Positions 21,601 through 29,240 of a stretch of DNA of 64,000 nt are shown here, piece by piece; position 1 is the first letter of the stretch; every line of letters begins with the position of its first letter. Origin of the DNA: Saprospiraceae bacterium (GTDB lineage Bacteria; Bacteroidota; Bacteroidia; Chitinophagales; Saprospiraceae); the NCBI GenBank assembly GCA_016719615.1, contig JADJYQ010000005.1, positions 707,766-771,765 on the forward strand, given 5' to 3'. Under the pieces are notes generated by a model. The model was not told the origin of the DNA and ran no database searches. It was given only the letters and a program-made list of their open reading frames with translations. The position numbers and the translations under genes are program-made.

Positions 21601-24600
21601 TAGTGTCGTATACAGATTTACTGCGATTGATTGTTCAGGTAATTCATCTTCAAGAGAAGCTTCATTTATCATCAGAGATACTAGACCTCCTACAATCATT
21701 GCATTTGCAAGAGATACTACGATGAGTTGTGGAAACTTATCTGGTAATAATGATGATGAATTAATAAGCTGGTTGAATAGAAGGGCTTATTTTAATACTA
21801 CAGATGAATGTAGTGATGTAATCAATTACAGCAATAATTATGACGTAAACAATTGGGTGCGGGGTTGTAGTAATACCCGATTCATTGATGTTACTTTCTT
21901 CGCAATTGATGATTGTGGAAATGTAAGCAGTGATGTGGGTAGGTTCAGCATTATTGATAATGAAAGACCAAGATTCTTGAACTGTCCTCCTCCAATTGTA
22001 CAAAATGCAGAAGCTGATCATTGTGATGCTTATGTAACTGTACCTAAGCTAGTTGCTACAGATAATTGTACGCAAGCTGACAGTATCGTAATTACTCAGA
22101 TTTATGGTCCGAATCCAACACAATACAGATTCCCAGTTGGAACGACTGTTCTTAAATATGAAGCAAGAGATCTTTGTAACAATAGAGATACTTGTACCAT
22201 CAAAGTGGTTGTAAATGACTACTGGGATGTACCTGTTATCACTTGTCCAGGTGATCTCGACTTAGTGAATACTCCTGGTGTATGCGGAACCAATAATGTT
22301 CAGGGCTTGGCTCCAACTTCTGTTACAGATGTTTGTCCTCATACAGCAGTACTTTATGCCATCACTAATGAAGCAGGTGATACCTTGAAGAAAGGAATCA
22401 GAGATGCTAGCGGAAGCAACTTCCCTAAAGGTTTGAACAAAGTATGTTATACAGTACAAGATCAACCAATCCTGTTAATCACTGAAGTAACTCAGCAATT
22501 AGGCGGAACACTCGTTGGTCCAACTAGCCCGGTTCCTGCATTTATTTCAGCTGCTGATGTGAATGGTGATTATATTGAAATTACCAACTTTGGTCCATCA
22601 TCCATTGATGTAAGTTGTTTATCGCTTCAAATATTTGAAGGTAGAACTTTGATAGGTACTTATACTTTACCTAACATGCCTGGTCCAATTCTCGGTGCTG
22701 GTGGCGTATTGACATTACATGTTGGTGCTGCTGTTCCAGGTTTCCCTGATAATCCAGCTCAGTTCTTCTTTAATATGAACATGTCAGAAGCTACTATTGG
22801 TACGCCACGCGGATATATATTGAACCATTTAGGTTTGAGAAATGTAGACGCGGTAACTACCAATGGATTTAATATCGTTGGATTAGGTACGCCTCCAATG
22901 ACAGCTGCCGGCTGGAGTGGAACAAGTGCAACAAATGCCAATAGAGGATCTTATTACAGATATTGCATCTTTGATCGCAATATAGCTGATGACTGGAGAC
23001 TTGCTGAGGCATGTGATCCTGCGTCAATTGGTAGAATGAATCCAATATTGCAGCAATATGTATTCCCAACCAACGGTTTGACAACTTCTCTTCAAACGAT
23101 TGCTGCACAAAAAGATACTTGCTGCTTTAACGTAAGAGTAAGCGATCTTGAAACTCCAATGTGTGCTACAAATGACACCTTGTTGCCTAACGGTAATACG
23201 GGTACATTTAGCGGACCAGGTTGTTACCTGTTCACTTTGAATGTTCCAGTGACTCCTACTACTAAGATCATTGACGTATGGGTTAGAAATATAAATTTGA
23301 GTGTTACCAACTTTGCCAATACAGAAGGTACTTTGATTCATCCAGATGGAACAAGAATCAAATTATGGGATGATGGTACTTGTAATGGTTTCACCAATTT
23401 CATATCTGCTCGTATTTCGGATTTAGATTTGACAAAAGTTCGCAATGCGGTTTGTGCAAACTTGGCATCAGGTAATAACTATATGCCTGAGCAGCCACTT
23501 GCAGCTTTATGTCCAAAATCTGCAGCAGGTACCTGGAGACTTGAAATCGAAAACAATTCTGCAGCACCTTCTACATTGACTTTGAATAGCTGGGGCTTAA
23601 CAGTAATTTCTCAAAGAGCTTATGCTCAAAGAGATACTACTTTCAACAATGACCTTGATCAGTGCGGTGCAAACTTTATGTGGATCCACCCAACGGTTAT
23701 GGATAATTGTTGCATGGGTACAGTAGATGTAGAATACATTCCAATTCCAGTTCCTGGTTGCCCACTTCATGTGGTCCCTACAGGCGGTAGAGTTGCAGGT
23801 GGAACAAAAACTACTCAATTCTTCGGTGTTGGAACAACCCGCGTAGTATATACATTGACTGACATGTCTGGAAATACTGGTTCTTGCGAATTCAGTGTGA
23901 CGATCAGAGATAATCAGGCTCCTGTATTCACTAACTGCCCGAAAGATTACTCTATTAATCTGCCAGGTGGTGATTGCTTTGCATTCCTTGAAATCAATCC
24001 TGCATTATGGGCTGATGACAATTGTGATTCTGTAAGAATAGATGTAAATCCACCATTGAATACTCAATTGGGTATTGGAGATCATAAGATCGTTGCTACT
24101 GCTACGGATAAAGCCGGCAACAGCACGATGTGTATGTGGACCATTTCAGTAATTGAAGCAACTCCAGGTGGAAACGATCTGGCTTGTGTGGATGAAATTA
24201 ACTTCTCTTTAGGACCAGATTGTAGAGGTGAGATTACTGCAGATGAATTGTTGGCAGGTGTGAAATATGGATGTAAAGACAAATTCACATTGATCGTTCA
24301 AGATTGGATTACAGGCCAAACACACAGTACTATATTTACCATTGCAGATATCGGCAGATACTTTAAAGTAACGGTGATCGATCCTGTGACTGGTAATAAG
24401 TGCTGGAGTAAAGTGTTTGTTGAATACAAGGCTACTCCTAGAATCAATTGTCCACCAAATCTTACAGTAAGTTGTAATTCTCAATTGGATCCTGATGCAT
24501 TAGGATATCCTGCAATTACAAGCTGTATCATATATTATGATGTACATTACGATGATACCATCCAGAAAGCAAAAGATTGTGATTTCCCATATGTATTCAT

Positions 24601-27600
24601 TATTCACAGAACATTTACGGTGACCAATGAATTGGGTAATAGTTCACAGTGTACACAAACGATTTGGGTGAAAGGATTCGATCTTGCTGAAATCAGGTGG
24701 CCAAGAAATTATGACAATCTTGATCTTCCAGCTTTGAGCTGTGATGCGAAGATTTATAATAAAGACGTAACTCCGCATATCATTCCACAGCCTTATTGTG
24801 TGGATGGATATTTACTGGATAGCGCATATTGGTATGCAACAGGTGGTGACCCATCTATTGTTGATCCTTTTGCACGCGACCTCAGTGGAGATAGATTACC
24901 AAAAACTTTGGGATGGAATTGTATTGACGGAGGTGTAAATAATGGACATCCATCACCTACACCTATCTATTACGATGAGCATCCAAACTGGAGAACTGCA
25001 AGAGCATGCTGGGGACCAAATGACGTAGTGATGTGGCATGGAACCGGTGCTCCAAGTTTAGACGGAATTGCTTTAACAGAAAACAATAAGAATTGTAACT
25101 TATCCATCCGCTACGATGATGAAGTATATGATATCTGTGAAAACGGTTATGAAATCCTTCGTTACTGGAAAGTTCGCAATATGTGTTTACCACCAGCTGC
25201 TGGTATCAATCCGGTTGAGTGGATACAGGTTATTAAAGTACTTGATCAGGAAGGACCAAAAGTTCTTTATCCAGATACAGTTGTAGTAGGAACAGGACCT
25301 TGGAATTGCGATGGAACATGGGAAGTACCTTCTCCATGGATCACAGACAACTGCGCAGATTCTGTTCGATATACAGTAAGGACTTGGACTGGTACTTCTA
25401 TTCAACAAGCTGATGGAAGCTGGATTGTTATCAATATGAAATTAGGTATCTGGCCAGTTTTAATTACTGCCGAAGATGCTTGTGGTAACAAAACTGAGAA
25501 AGTTGTTAAAGTCAATGTTATTGACAATACACCTCCAACAGCAGTATGTGATCGCAACATCGTTGTAGGTATCAGTGGAAATCAATCACCTGGTGAAAAC
25601 TATGGTAAGATCTTCGCTGAAGACATCAATGATGGTTCATTCGACAATTGTAAACCACACATCTTCTTCAAGGCAATTCGCATGGAGCATTTGCGTGGAA
25701 CCAATAACGGAAGTAATGCAAATCAGGCTGATAATGGTACAAACTGTGCCGGTATCAATGGTGATGACAATGCTGTTCTTGATGGAAATCAAATCTACTT
25801 CGACGACCATGTTAAATTCTGTTGTTCAGATGTGAACCAAAGCATTATGGTTGTGATGAGAGTATTTGATGTTGATCCGGGAGCAGGTCCGATCGCACCT
25901 TCAAGAATGAACCAAAACGGTAACTTGTTTGGTAAATTCAACGATTGTATGGTTGAGATTGAAGTTCAGGATAAAGGAGTACCTACAGTTGTAGCACCAC
26001 CAAATATTGTAGTGAGCTGCTGGTTCTGGTTTGATGTTGATAAACTCGACGATCCAACAGATCCTACATTCGGTAGAGTAGTAACTGACCTTGGAGATAG
26101 AAAGAAAGTCGTGACTACTGACTTAGTATGTTATAACTATTGCGTAAGAAATGATATTACTGGTTACCCAGGATTCGTACCTGGTGCACCGCCTTCAAAT
26201 CCACCGGCATGGAATAGAGCTTGTGAATACTACCGTTCATTATTTGATACAGCTCACGCTGATAGAAAATATGAATTGACTTGGGGATTTGATGGATATG
26301 TTCTTAGCAATTGCGGAAACAATCCAACAATTAGTGTAAATGATAATCGCGAATGTGGTCAGGGACAATTAACAAGAACTGTTGTAGCACGTGGACCAAA
26401 TGGTATCAGCGTAACAGCTACTCAGACCATCTGGGTTGTTGACTGTGATCCATTCTATATCAACCGTGCAGACAATTGCGATTCTGATGATGATATTACC
26501 TGGCCAGGTAACTGTACAGGTCAGGCTACAACCATCGCTGGTTGTGGTGCAGACTTAAGTCCAGACAATCCATTATTAGGAAGACCAGTTGTTGAAAACG
26601 GAGCTGATGATCTTTGTTCATTGATAAGTATTGAACATTTTGATGAAGTATTCACTATTGAGCCAGATGCATGCTTCAAGGTTCTTCGTACCTGGGTTGT
26701 TATTGACTGGTGTCAGTACGATCCAAGTTTAGATCCAATTAACGGAAGATGGGAGTACTTACAAATCATCAAAGTAACAGATACAGATAAACCTGTTGTA
26801 ACAATTACTGTAGGTGATTGCGAACCAGCTGTCAAAACAAATGGAATTTGCTACGGACATTTGAACATCACTGCTGATGCAACAGATAACTGTAGCCCAT
26901 TAGATTGGTTATTCTATGAGTATAAGATCGATTTCTTTAACGATGGAAAAGGTGCTTATTCCGGTAAAGATGCCGTTGTAGGTCCATTAACTCGTAAAGA
27001 ATTCGCTGCTGGTCGTACACCATTGTTCCATGATAATCCTTATGCAGACAATGAAAATGATCCATTCAGTGCAAGTGGTACTTACCCAGTAGGTATACAC
27101 AATATTTGCTGGCACGTTGAAGACGGTTGTGGAAATGTTGGTATTACTTGTCAGTTGTTCGAAGTGAAGGACTGCAAAGCTCCAACTCCATACTGTTTGA
27201 CAGGTGTAATAACTGTACCAATGCCATCTAGTGGTTGTGTTACAATTTGGGCTAAAGACCTTGACAGAGGAAGCTTTGACAATTGCACAGATGCAGAAGA
27301 CTTATTATTCTACTTCGACGGAGATGATACAAAGACTGGAATTACCATCTGTTGTTCAGATTTCGTAGCAGCAGGTGCTAATGATGAATTAGTAGTTGAT
27401 GTACAAATGTGGGTTGAAGACGAAGAAGGAAATACAGACTATTGCAGAACAGTAGTTATCGTTCAGGACAATCAAGATATCTGTCCTGATGGTTTACAGA
27501 AAGGAAGAATCACTGGTAATCTTGTTACTGAAAAAGGTGACGAAACCGAATCTGCAAATGTTCAAATGTATATCGGTGCGCAAATGATGCGTGAAGTTGT

Positions 27601-28750
27601 TACTAAGAAAGATGGACACTTCATGTTTGGTGATTTGACTCATGGTCCTACAATGGAATATATGGTAAGACCATTGCGTAACGATAACCATGTCAATGGA
27701 GTATCTACTGCAGATATCGTGAAGATTCAAAGACATATTCTAGGTATTGAATATCTTAATACGCCTTATAAGCTAATAGCTGCGGATGTAAATGCAAGTG
27801 CTTCAATCACTGCATCAGATGTAACTGAAATCAGGAAGTTAATTTTGGGTGTAAACTCTGAGTTTACAAAAGTTCAGTCATGGACATTTGTACCTAAAGA
27901 TTATGTATTCCCGAATCCAGCTGTGCCATATAGTGCTCCACGTGAGAAAACAATTTCAATGGTGGATGCATCGACGCATAACGAAGATTTTGTTGCAGTT
28001 AAATTGGGTGATGTTACAGGAAATGCAATAGCACATAATGTGACAAGCTCTACAAGCAGAACAAATGAGCAATTACATCTTGAGATCGAATCAGGTGAGT
28101 TAGTTGCTGGCGAGACTTATACAGTCGCGTTCAAATCAAGCAACTTCACAGACATTATCGGTTATCAGTTCACATTGAATTTTGATAATTCAGCAATGTT
28201 CTTTGAGAAATTCGAATCTGGTGTTCTTGAATTGGATGAAACAAACTTCGGATTGTCATTTGTAGATGCAGGTAAGATCACAACAAGCTGGAATAACAGA
28301 CAAGCGCAAAGCTTTAATGCAGATGAAGTATTATTTACAATAAGCTTCAAAGCCTTAAAGAATGCGAGCATCAACGAATTGTTGGCGATTACAAGCGATG
28401 TGACTTATGCTGAAGCATACAACTCTTTATTGGAAGATAAAGGTGTTGATTTAGGAATCCGTACAGACGACGGTGTTGTTGAAAGCGGAGTATTTGAATT
28501 GTATCAGAATTCACCAAATCCATTTGATGTGGAAACTGTGATCAACTTCAGATTACCTACTGCTGCGCCTGCATTACTTTCCATTTACGATGTAACCGGT
28601 AAAGTGATCAGAGTTTATGACATCCAGGGAGTGAAAGGATTGAATTCAATTCGCTTGACAAGAGATGATATCGATGCAAATGGAGTATTGTATTATCAAT
28701 TAGATGCAGCTGATCATACAGCTACGAAGAGAATGACGAAATTGAAATAA
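12620..28750 (+). CDS. Giant secreted HYR-like multidomain surface protein with T9SS sorting domain (5,376 aa)
   Basis: A signal peptide is cleaved near residue 37 (MSHA before QIPAC). Approximate domains in order: an N-terminal domain shared with the 9921 product (VPDLLPRWTAT, YFYLGDPLDPADN); HYR-like Cys repeats; a glycine-rich ALK-like domain at 974-1224 (WVVPAGVTQVNIEAWGAQGG, GGGGGASDIRVGG); three ~300-residue modules at 1465-2340; a run of HYR-like repeats at 2345-3200, interrupted by a glutamine-amidotransferase-like domain at 2657-2870; a lamin-tail-like domain near 3280-3480; a P-domain-like beta sandwich at 3515-3665; more HYR-like repeats; a dockerin-like segment at 4957-5135 (VSTADIVKIQRHILG); a cohesin-like domain at 5144-5284; and T9SS type A sorting at about 5290-5376 (LYQNSPNPFDVETVINFRLP). 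Probably a surface adhesin or scaffold. Start ATG 12620 is 7 bp after the lipoprotein stop. The frame is uninterrupted over 16.1 kb. Confidence 0.88.
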   Translation: MNSKPNLMKNDSTFQFRSFGWLLALLLSVGLATMSHAQIPACPAGAPGPAGTLTGPVGPFPFLGGLNGACNAVVPDLLPRWTATANGPDWVLITVEQAPLAGTLLNLPRTSTCSDADITVQIAAVYFYLGDPLDPADNILCSIVGIDIFRIEDNIPPTVDNPISRTFDVIAGCQVTEAMIRASLGNGVVDDNCTDDATLLANITITGAPLTLVCPTSPSVQPVTYRTTDACGNLSNIGTINVTLRDLTAPVPTCVANQSRNWNAACQYTVEDFRPLITSMDICGGPGFTYSQRVIAPIIAPNNTFPTVTGAGCPSLRTLVIRICAQDCFGNGPLNPGGASPTVPANCCTFTITITDNTLPVAQPANCPAPVLLTADADCMVTIPDFRNSSLFADNCDPIIDPTDIIQTPPPGPFDASGLTCPPIAMFDVVFTYTDCNGNGPVVLTCPDVISIQDLMAPDAVTCPIPMDTFNMAIDPVTCQYTFATVPADWFDDNAVATDNCDPDPIEHNDLATFDCTELGIQPIPVWAEDCSGNVSGILANCNVFIRANPMDAHWTNPGPVCMTDLPLDLCAFITGVDCGEWSGDQLTAGRCSAGGGIFNPPAPGAYAVTYTVGDADCHVELTRVIQVEQSFAAPFLINDFGICWCPDQLLDLETLLLGSAPEGGVWTISNTPGLALNLLPPPGPGNSHAARYDGGCGVSTITYTYNDCSGATVTDVINITIRECPRIGWDVATDYCQDEPFFQRYFLLNGCSDYVVTMDVVVGPGPNPDDLIGGAPITGPLTGFSHPVLNTQVPAGEYGILLRIVDPTGICQTIQDGRVIRIFQAAAPQSSVAGIRNPGVLCETDTWPLVLSLIDPNDLSGNPLTADNVRWFGGGVDDNGTTGTFTPNDSDGDGFPGPGSYTVCASVGDQRCEQIYCTIIEIDNHVPGSCTLQSYAACLEPGATISFADLLTTNAPMGGKFTVTGIIGGVEETFNHTGGVQSWVVPAGVTQVNIEAWGAQGGAGSWFGFCGTGGLGGYASGTLAVTPGQVLNIYVGGQGVGDDVTDMNSPGGFNGGGNGGFDNFPQVANGGGGGGASDIRVGGNTLGDRVIVAGGGGGAACNSNGGNGGGLTGDPGGNYINSIGGGGGTQASGGLAGLLTRGATHGSLGLGGNGSTNVAAHGCGGGGGGFYGGGGGTSTTDHGSGWGASGGGGSSYIGGVTSGITNPGVQSGNGLVRITANNPAFNVVVGDMVTGVVYNGGCGAIEYEYRVESCPDDIVCTGIIEISQKPHIDIIGPQLYCANDNVDYTLRNNGDAQVCGVLGVWTGPGVTDHGNGLTADFNPATAGEGTHYAIYTLEVEEPVTCTDVDTLEIVVYAASDPSFTLPQNTCEDVTDITLTLNNPDNSVDEGSPDGVAEVFWSGPGVTDGTGDDPNGTFNPSVAGPGYHLICVMTGEASCMKYSCQLIEVHEVRNASLVSDRSLGCFDFDFGFGPFVYFDLNQLYLNNATTRGGTWSVISGASTVRNEILVAGPGCHQLRYTVPAAYPGAIGGCGEAVDDIFINLGEEPQTRFDMAEEACWDGIDASLTLPTNYTGETYGNGTSSRVYAWTATLQSGAGPVPTFNLNNIQEPTIIIHGGGVFNICLTETLNYAACGAAGASSFCTRTYCELLSITQTNVEVNPSWTRPNPYQFCTTDPCIDLDVLITGNTGGVFTGTGVSVFGAHPNYQFCPGAAGPGVHVITYTVQNGAGCTAVMSHNVEVYAPVNAICPENDFTLACGTRRLGSAVTYGGFANASEFFIPVNIESYYTMGTFDLETFLCPAATRGGTWSMVSSPANALGGGITGAINGVNTLIYTDPGCYVVQYTVQAWPGATPGCVSTMQYRLTVGEEPTPKFTLPNEICWAPGVPTISYNIVPTYLESTLPHPQTTFFLRAFSTSNAAVATVSAGGLVTIIGAGTATICMQEHYDNANCSFVECRKEYCQTITVTNTTTASSPNWTGFGPICVDAACVNLTALVTGTPGGVFTGQGVVINGAHPNYLFCPSIAGVGTHVVTYTVNSPDGCTNVLSRNIVVAPLANATLANKQLPCLVEPGGVIPLSVLFASTATSPGGTWTFSNTPPAGAQIMGNNLVYTQAGCYCFTYTVATVPGATGGDCFAQGSACLQISEQPTPNFSVQNEICWSANDPVTTFTPLVNSPSYDAAGTVTRSWGTNPAVLPQITLNTATGAFTINGPVPPGGLNFQLCMTENITTAACGPSTGPNPATPGNPLIVCTEQTCELIVIRDGTLLNASFTISPVNPCVGQAVTLTPVTPGGTFTGAGVTNPGNGGNGTFVAPACGIYAVTYIVDDPNGCNNSYTLNIYTDTIRPVLNVPANLTVDCQATLSPSMAAWAAGATATDNCGAVTVTSRVFDRQSSCSPGTGTYVFQFTATDACGNTRVGYANYTVRDITAPVVTGGGNLVVECGNDVYARVYQWIDSHAGATATDACDGSPYLLWSNNFNGLINDYCGAAVPVTFTVRDRCGNSSSFTFTLQVRDQTPPIWNVRPVNATFECDNTTDPYSQVSGWLRTNGDGIALDSCFTSVSYINNFNGLTGGCNRNTGSALVTFWAIDACGNSSSAQASVTVVDRTQPEITSAAKDTTVECDGQGNTRDFEIWIANHGGARATDLCSGVSCGPVAGARAAFVTGTSLPWGGGPGYDDYTTSMNQIFGAGNWDQFNFNAPAATIFSQNYRFIYLDGGDGEASAFNTFVNNNRTLIEGWVACGGRLLLNAAPNVGGNISLGFGGVQILYTPGNPPAGTWVPSVTASGAILAGPYQPTGANYTGNFFGHAIVGPPTMTVMIREVGGATRPVFAQSLWGSGVVMFGGMTASGFHSPQPNARNLKWNILDRLNTLPLQNDINRLTDGIFVWDTTLMRTEVTCGQNRILTYMFNALDSCGNISNASIAKFIVRDTTPPVWVANPANEIVECDSRGNIAQLNAWLAINGRGTILGDPCNGTVRFEHDLVREYDRCSNTDSVVYRFTAIDCSGNSSSREASFIIRDTRPPTIIAFARDTTMSCGNLSGNNDDELISWLNRRAYFNTTDECSDVINYSNNYDVNNWVRGCSNTRFIDVTFFAIDDCGNVSSDVGRFSIIDNERPRFLNCPPPIVQNAEADHCDAYVTVPKLVATDNCTQADSIVITQIYGPNPTQYRFPVGTTVLKYEARDLCNNRDTCTIKVVVNDYWDVPVITCPGDLDLVNTPGVCGTNNVQGLAPTSVTDVCPHTAVLYAITNEAGDTLKKGIRDASGSNFPKGLNKVCYTVQDQPILLITEVTQQLGGTLVGPTSPVPAFISAADVNGDYIEITNFGPSSIDVSCLSLQIFEGRTLIGTYTLPNMPGPILGAGGVLTLHVGAAVPGFPDNPAQFFFNMNMSEATIGTPRGYILNHLGLRNVDAVTTNGFNIVGLGTPPMTAAGWSGTSATNANRGSYYRYCIFDRNIADDWRLAEACDPASIGRMNPILQQYVFPTNGLTTSLQTIAAQKDTCCFNVRVSDLETPMCATNDTLLPNGNTGTFSGPGCYLFTLNVPVTPTTKIIDVWVRNINLSVTNFANTEGTLIHPDGTRIKLWDDGTCNGFTNFISARISDLDLTKVRNAVCANLASGNNYMPEQPLAALCPKSAAGTWRLEIENNSAAPSTLTLNSWGLTVISQRAYAQRDTTFNNDLDQCGANFMWIHPTVMDNCCMGTVDVEYIPIPVPGCPLHVVPTGGRVAGGTKTTQFFGVGTTRVVYTLTDMSGNTGSCEFSVTIRDNQAPVFTNCPKDYSINLPGGDCFAFLEINPALWADDNCDSVRIDVNPPLNTQLGIGDHKIVATATDKAGNSTMCMWTISVIEATPGGNDLACVDEINFSLGPDCRGEITADELLAGVKYGCKDKFTLIVQDWITGQTHSTIFTIADIGRYFKVTVIDPVTGNKCWSKVFVEYKATPRINCPPNLTVSCNSQLDPDALGYPAITSCIIYYDVHYDDTIQKAKDCDFPYVFIIHRTFTVTNELGNSSQCTQTIWVKGFDLAEIRWPRNYDNLDLPALSCDAKIYNKDVTPHIIPQPYCVDGYLLDSAYWYATGGDPSIVDPFARDLSGDRLPKTLGWNCIDGGVNNGHPSPTPIYYDEHPNWRTARACWGPNDVVMWHGTGAPSLDGIALTENNKNCNLSIRYDDEVYDICENGYEILRYWKVRNMCLPPAAGINPVEWIQVIKVLDQEGPKVLYPDTVVVGTGPWNCDGTWEVPSPWITDNCADSVRYTVRTWTGTSIQQADGSWIVINMKLGIWPVLITAEDACGNKTEKVVKVNVIDNTPPTAVCDRNIVVGISGNQSPGENYGKIFAEDINDGSFDNCKPHIFFKAIRMEHLRGTNNGSNANQADNGTNCAGINGDDNAVLDGNQIYFDDHVKFCCSDVNQSIMVVMRVFDVDPGAGPIAPSRMNQNGNLFGKFNDCMVEIEVQDKGVPTVVAPPNIVVSCWFWFDVDKLDDPTDPTFGRVVTDLGDRKKVVTTDLVCYNYCVRNDITGYPGFVPGAPPSNPPAWNRACEYYRSLFDTAHADRKYELTWGFDGYVLSNCGNNPTISVNDNRECGQGQLTRTVVARGPNGISVTATQTIWVVDCDPFYINRADNCDSDDDITWPGNCTGQATTIAGCGADLSPDNPLLGRPVVENGADDLCSLISIEHFDEVFTIEPDACFKVLRTWVVIDWCQYDPSLDPINGRWEYLQIIKVTDTDKPVVTITVGDCEPAVKTNGICYGHLNITADATDNCSPLDWLFYEYKIDFFNDGKGAYSGKDAVVGPLTRKEFAAGRTPLFHDNPYADNENDPFSASGTYPVGIHNICWHVEDGCGNVGITCQLFEVKDCKAPTPYCLTGVITVPMPSSGCVTIWAKDLDRGSFDNCTDAEDLLFYFDGDDTKTGITICCSDFVAAGANDELVVDVQMWVEDEEGNTDYCRTVVIVQDNQDICPDGLQKGRITGNLVTEKGDETESANVQMYIGAQMMREVVTKKDGHFMFGDLTHGPTMEYMVRPLRNDNHVNGVSTADIVKIQRHILGIEYLNTPYKLIAADVNASASITASDVTEIRKLILGVNSEFTKVQSWTFVPKDYVFPNPAVPYSAPREKTISMVDASTHNEDFVAVKLGDVTGNAIAHNVTSSTSRTNEQLHLEIESGELVAGETYTVAFKSSNFTDIIGYQFTLNFDNSAMFFEKFESGVLELDETNFGLSFVDAGKITTSWNNRQAQSFNADEVLFTISFKALKNASINELLAITSDVTYAEAYNSLLEDKGVDLGIRTDDGVVESGVFELYQNSPNPFDVETVINFRLPTAAPALLSIYDVTGKVIRVYDIQGVKGLNSIRLTRDDIDANGVLYYQLDAADHTATKRMTKLK
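17010..19640 (+). repeat. Three tandem ~0.85-0.94 kb modules inside the giant gene
   Basis: Anchors RGGTWS, RGGTWS and PGGTWT are encoded at about 17090, 18031 and 18883 (spacings about 941 and 852 bp). Each module then has a GCY/GCH..YTV segment, a GEEP/SEQP.P.F segment, an ICW/CW segment, and a GGVFTGxGV..GAHPNY..CP block ending in ITYTV or VTYTV. Protein similarity is clear while the DNA has diverged, so the duplication is old. Confidence 0.75.
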
Positions 28751-28778
28751 GCTTTAGGCTTATCCAATAAAATAAAAG

Positions 28779-28815
28779 CGAAAGCCTTCCCGTTTGGGGA
28801 GGCTTTCGTATTTTA
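28779..28815 (+). terminator. Rho-independent terminator after the giant gene
   Basis: Stem CGAAAGCCTTCCC / GGGGAGGCTTTCG with loop GTTT (one wobble pair), followed by TATTTTATAT. It ends the second cassette. Confidence 0.85.
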
Positions 28816-29240
28816 TATAGAACCCTTAGCGAATTATTTGTGGATTTTGAAACTATCAGATGTCAGAATTAGCAATAGATATCTATTACACGATCAAACC
28901 GCTTTAAATACATTCATCTTGAAATGTCTTGGCTCCAGGAAATTTTAAATCACTTCGACTAAAAATTTCTTGCGGGGGTTCTGCCTTTTAAACCATTTTG
29001 GTACTCACTATGAAGGCAAATGACCCTTCTGGAATGTTTTGTGGGCTTGAAACAGCGACAAACTTGAATTGAGGTTTAGGCAAGAGGCTAAATGGAAGTA
29101 GTCAAAAATAGGAGAAATGGAGCAAGCTCAGAACCACAGATCAAAGAAAATGATTGGTTTGACCTTAGCCGGTGCTAAGAGCAGATAAATTCAATTTAGA
29201 AACTAAAATGGGTCAAATTCCAGTGGTGAAATCAATTCTA
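28816..29240. other. 425-bp intergenic stretch, no recognised feature
   Basis: It lies between the terminator of the giant gene and the 3' end of the mutase gene. Stops occur in all frames. No tRNA, promoter box, terminator or IS end was recognised. Confidence 0.5.

Noticed and set aside
28816..29240. Insertion-sequence remnant after the giant gene
   Set aside because: No inverted ends, target duplication or transposase motif could be found; stops in all frames.
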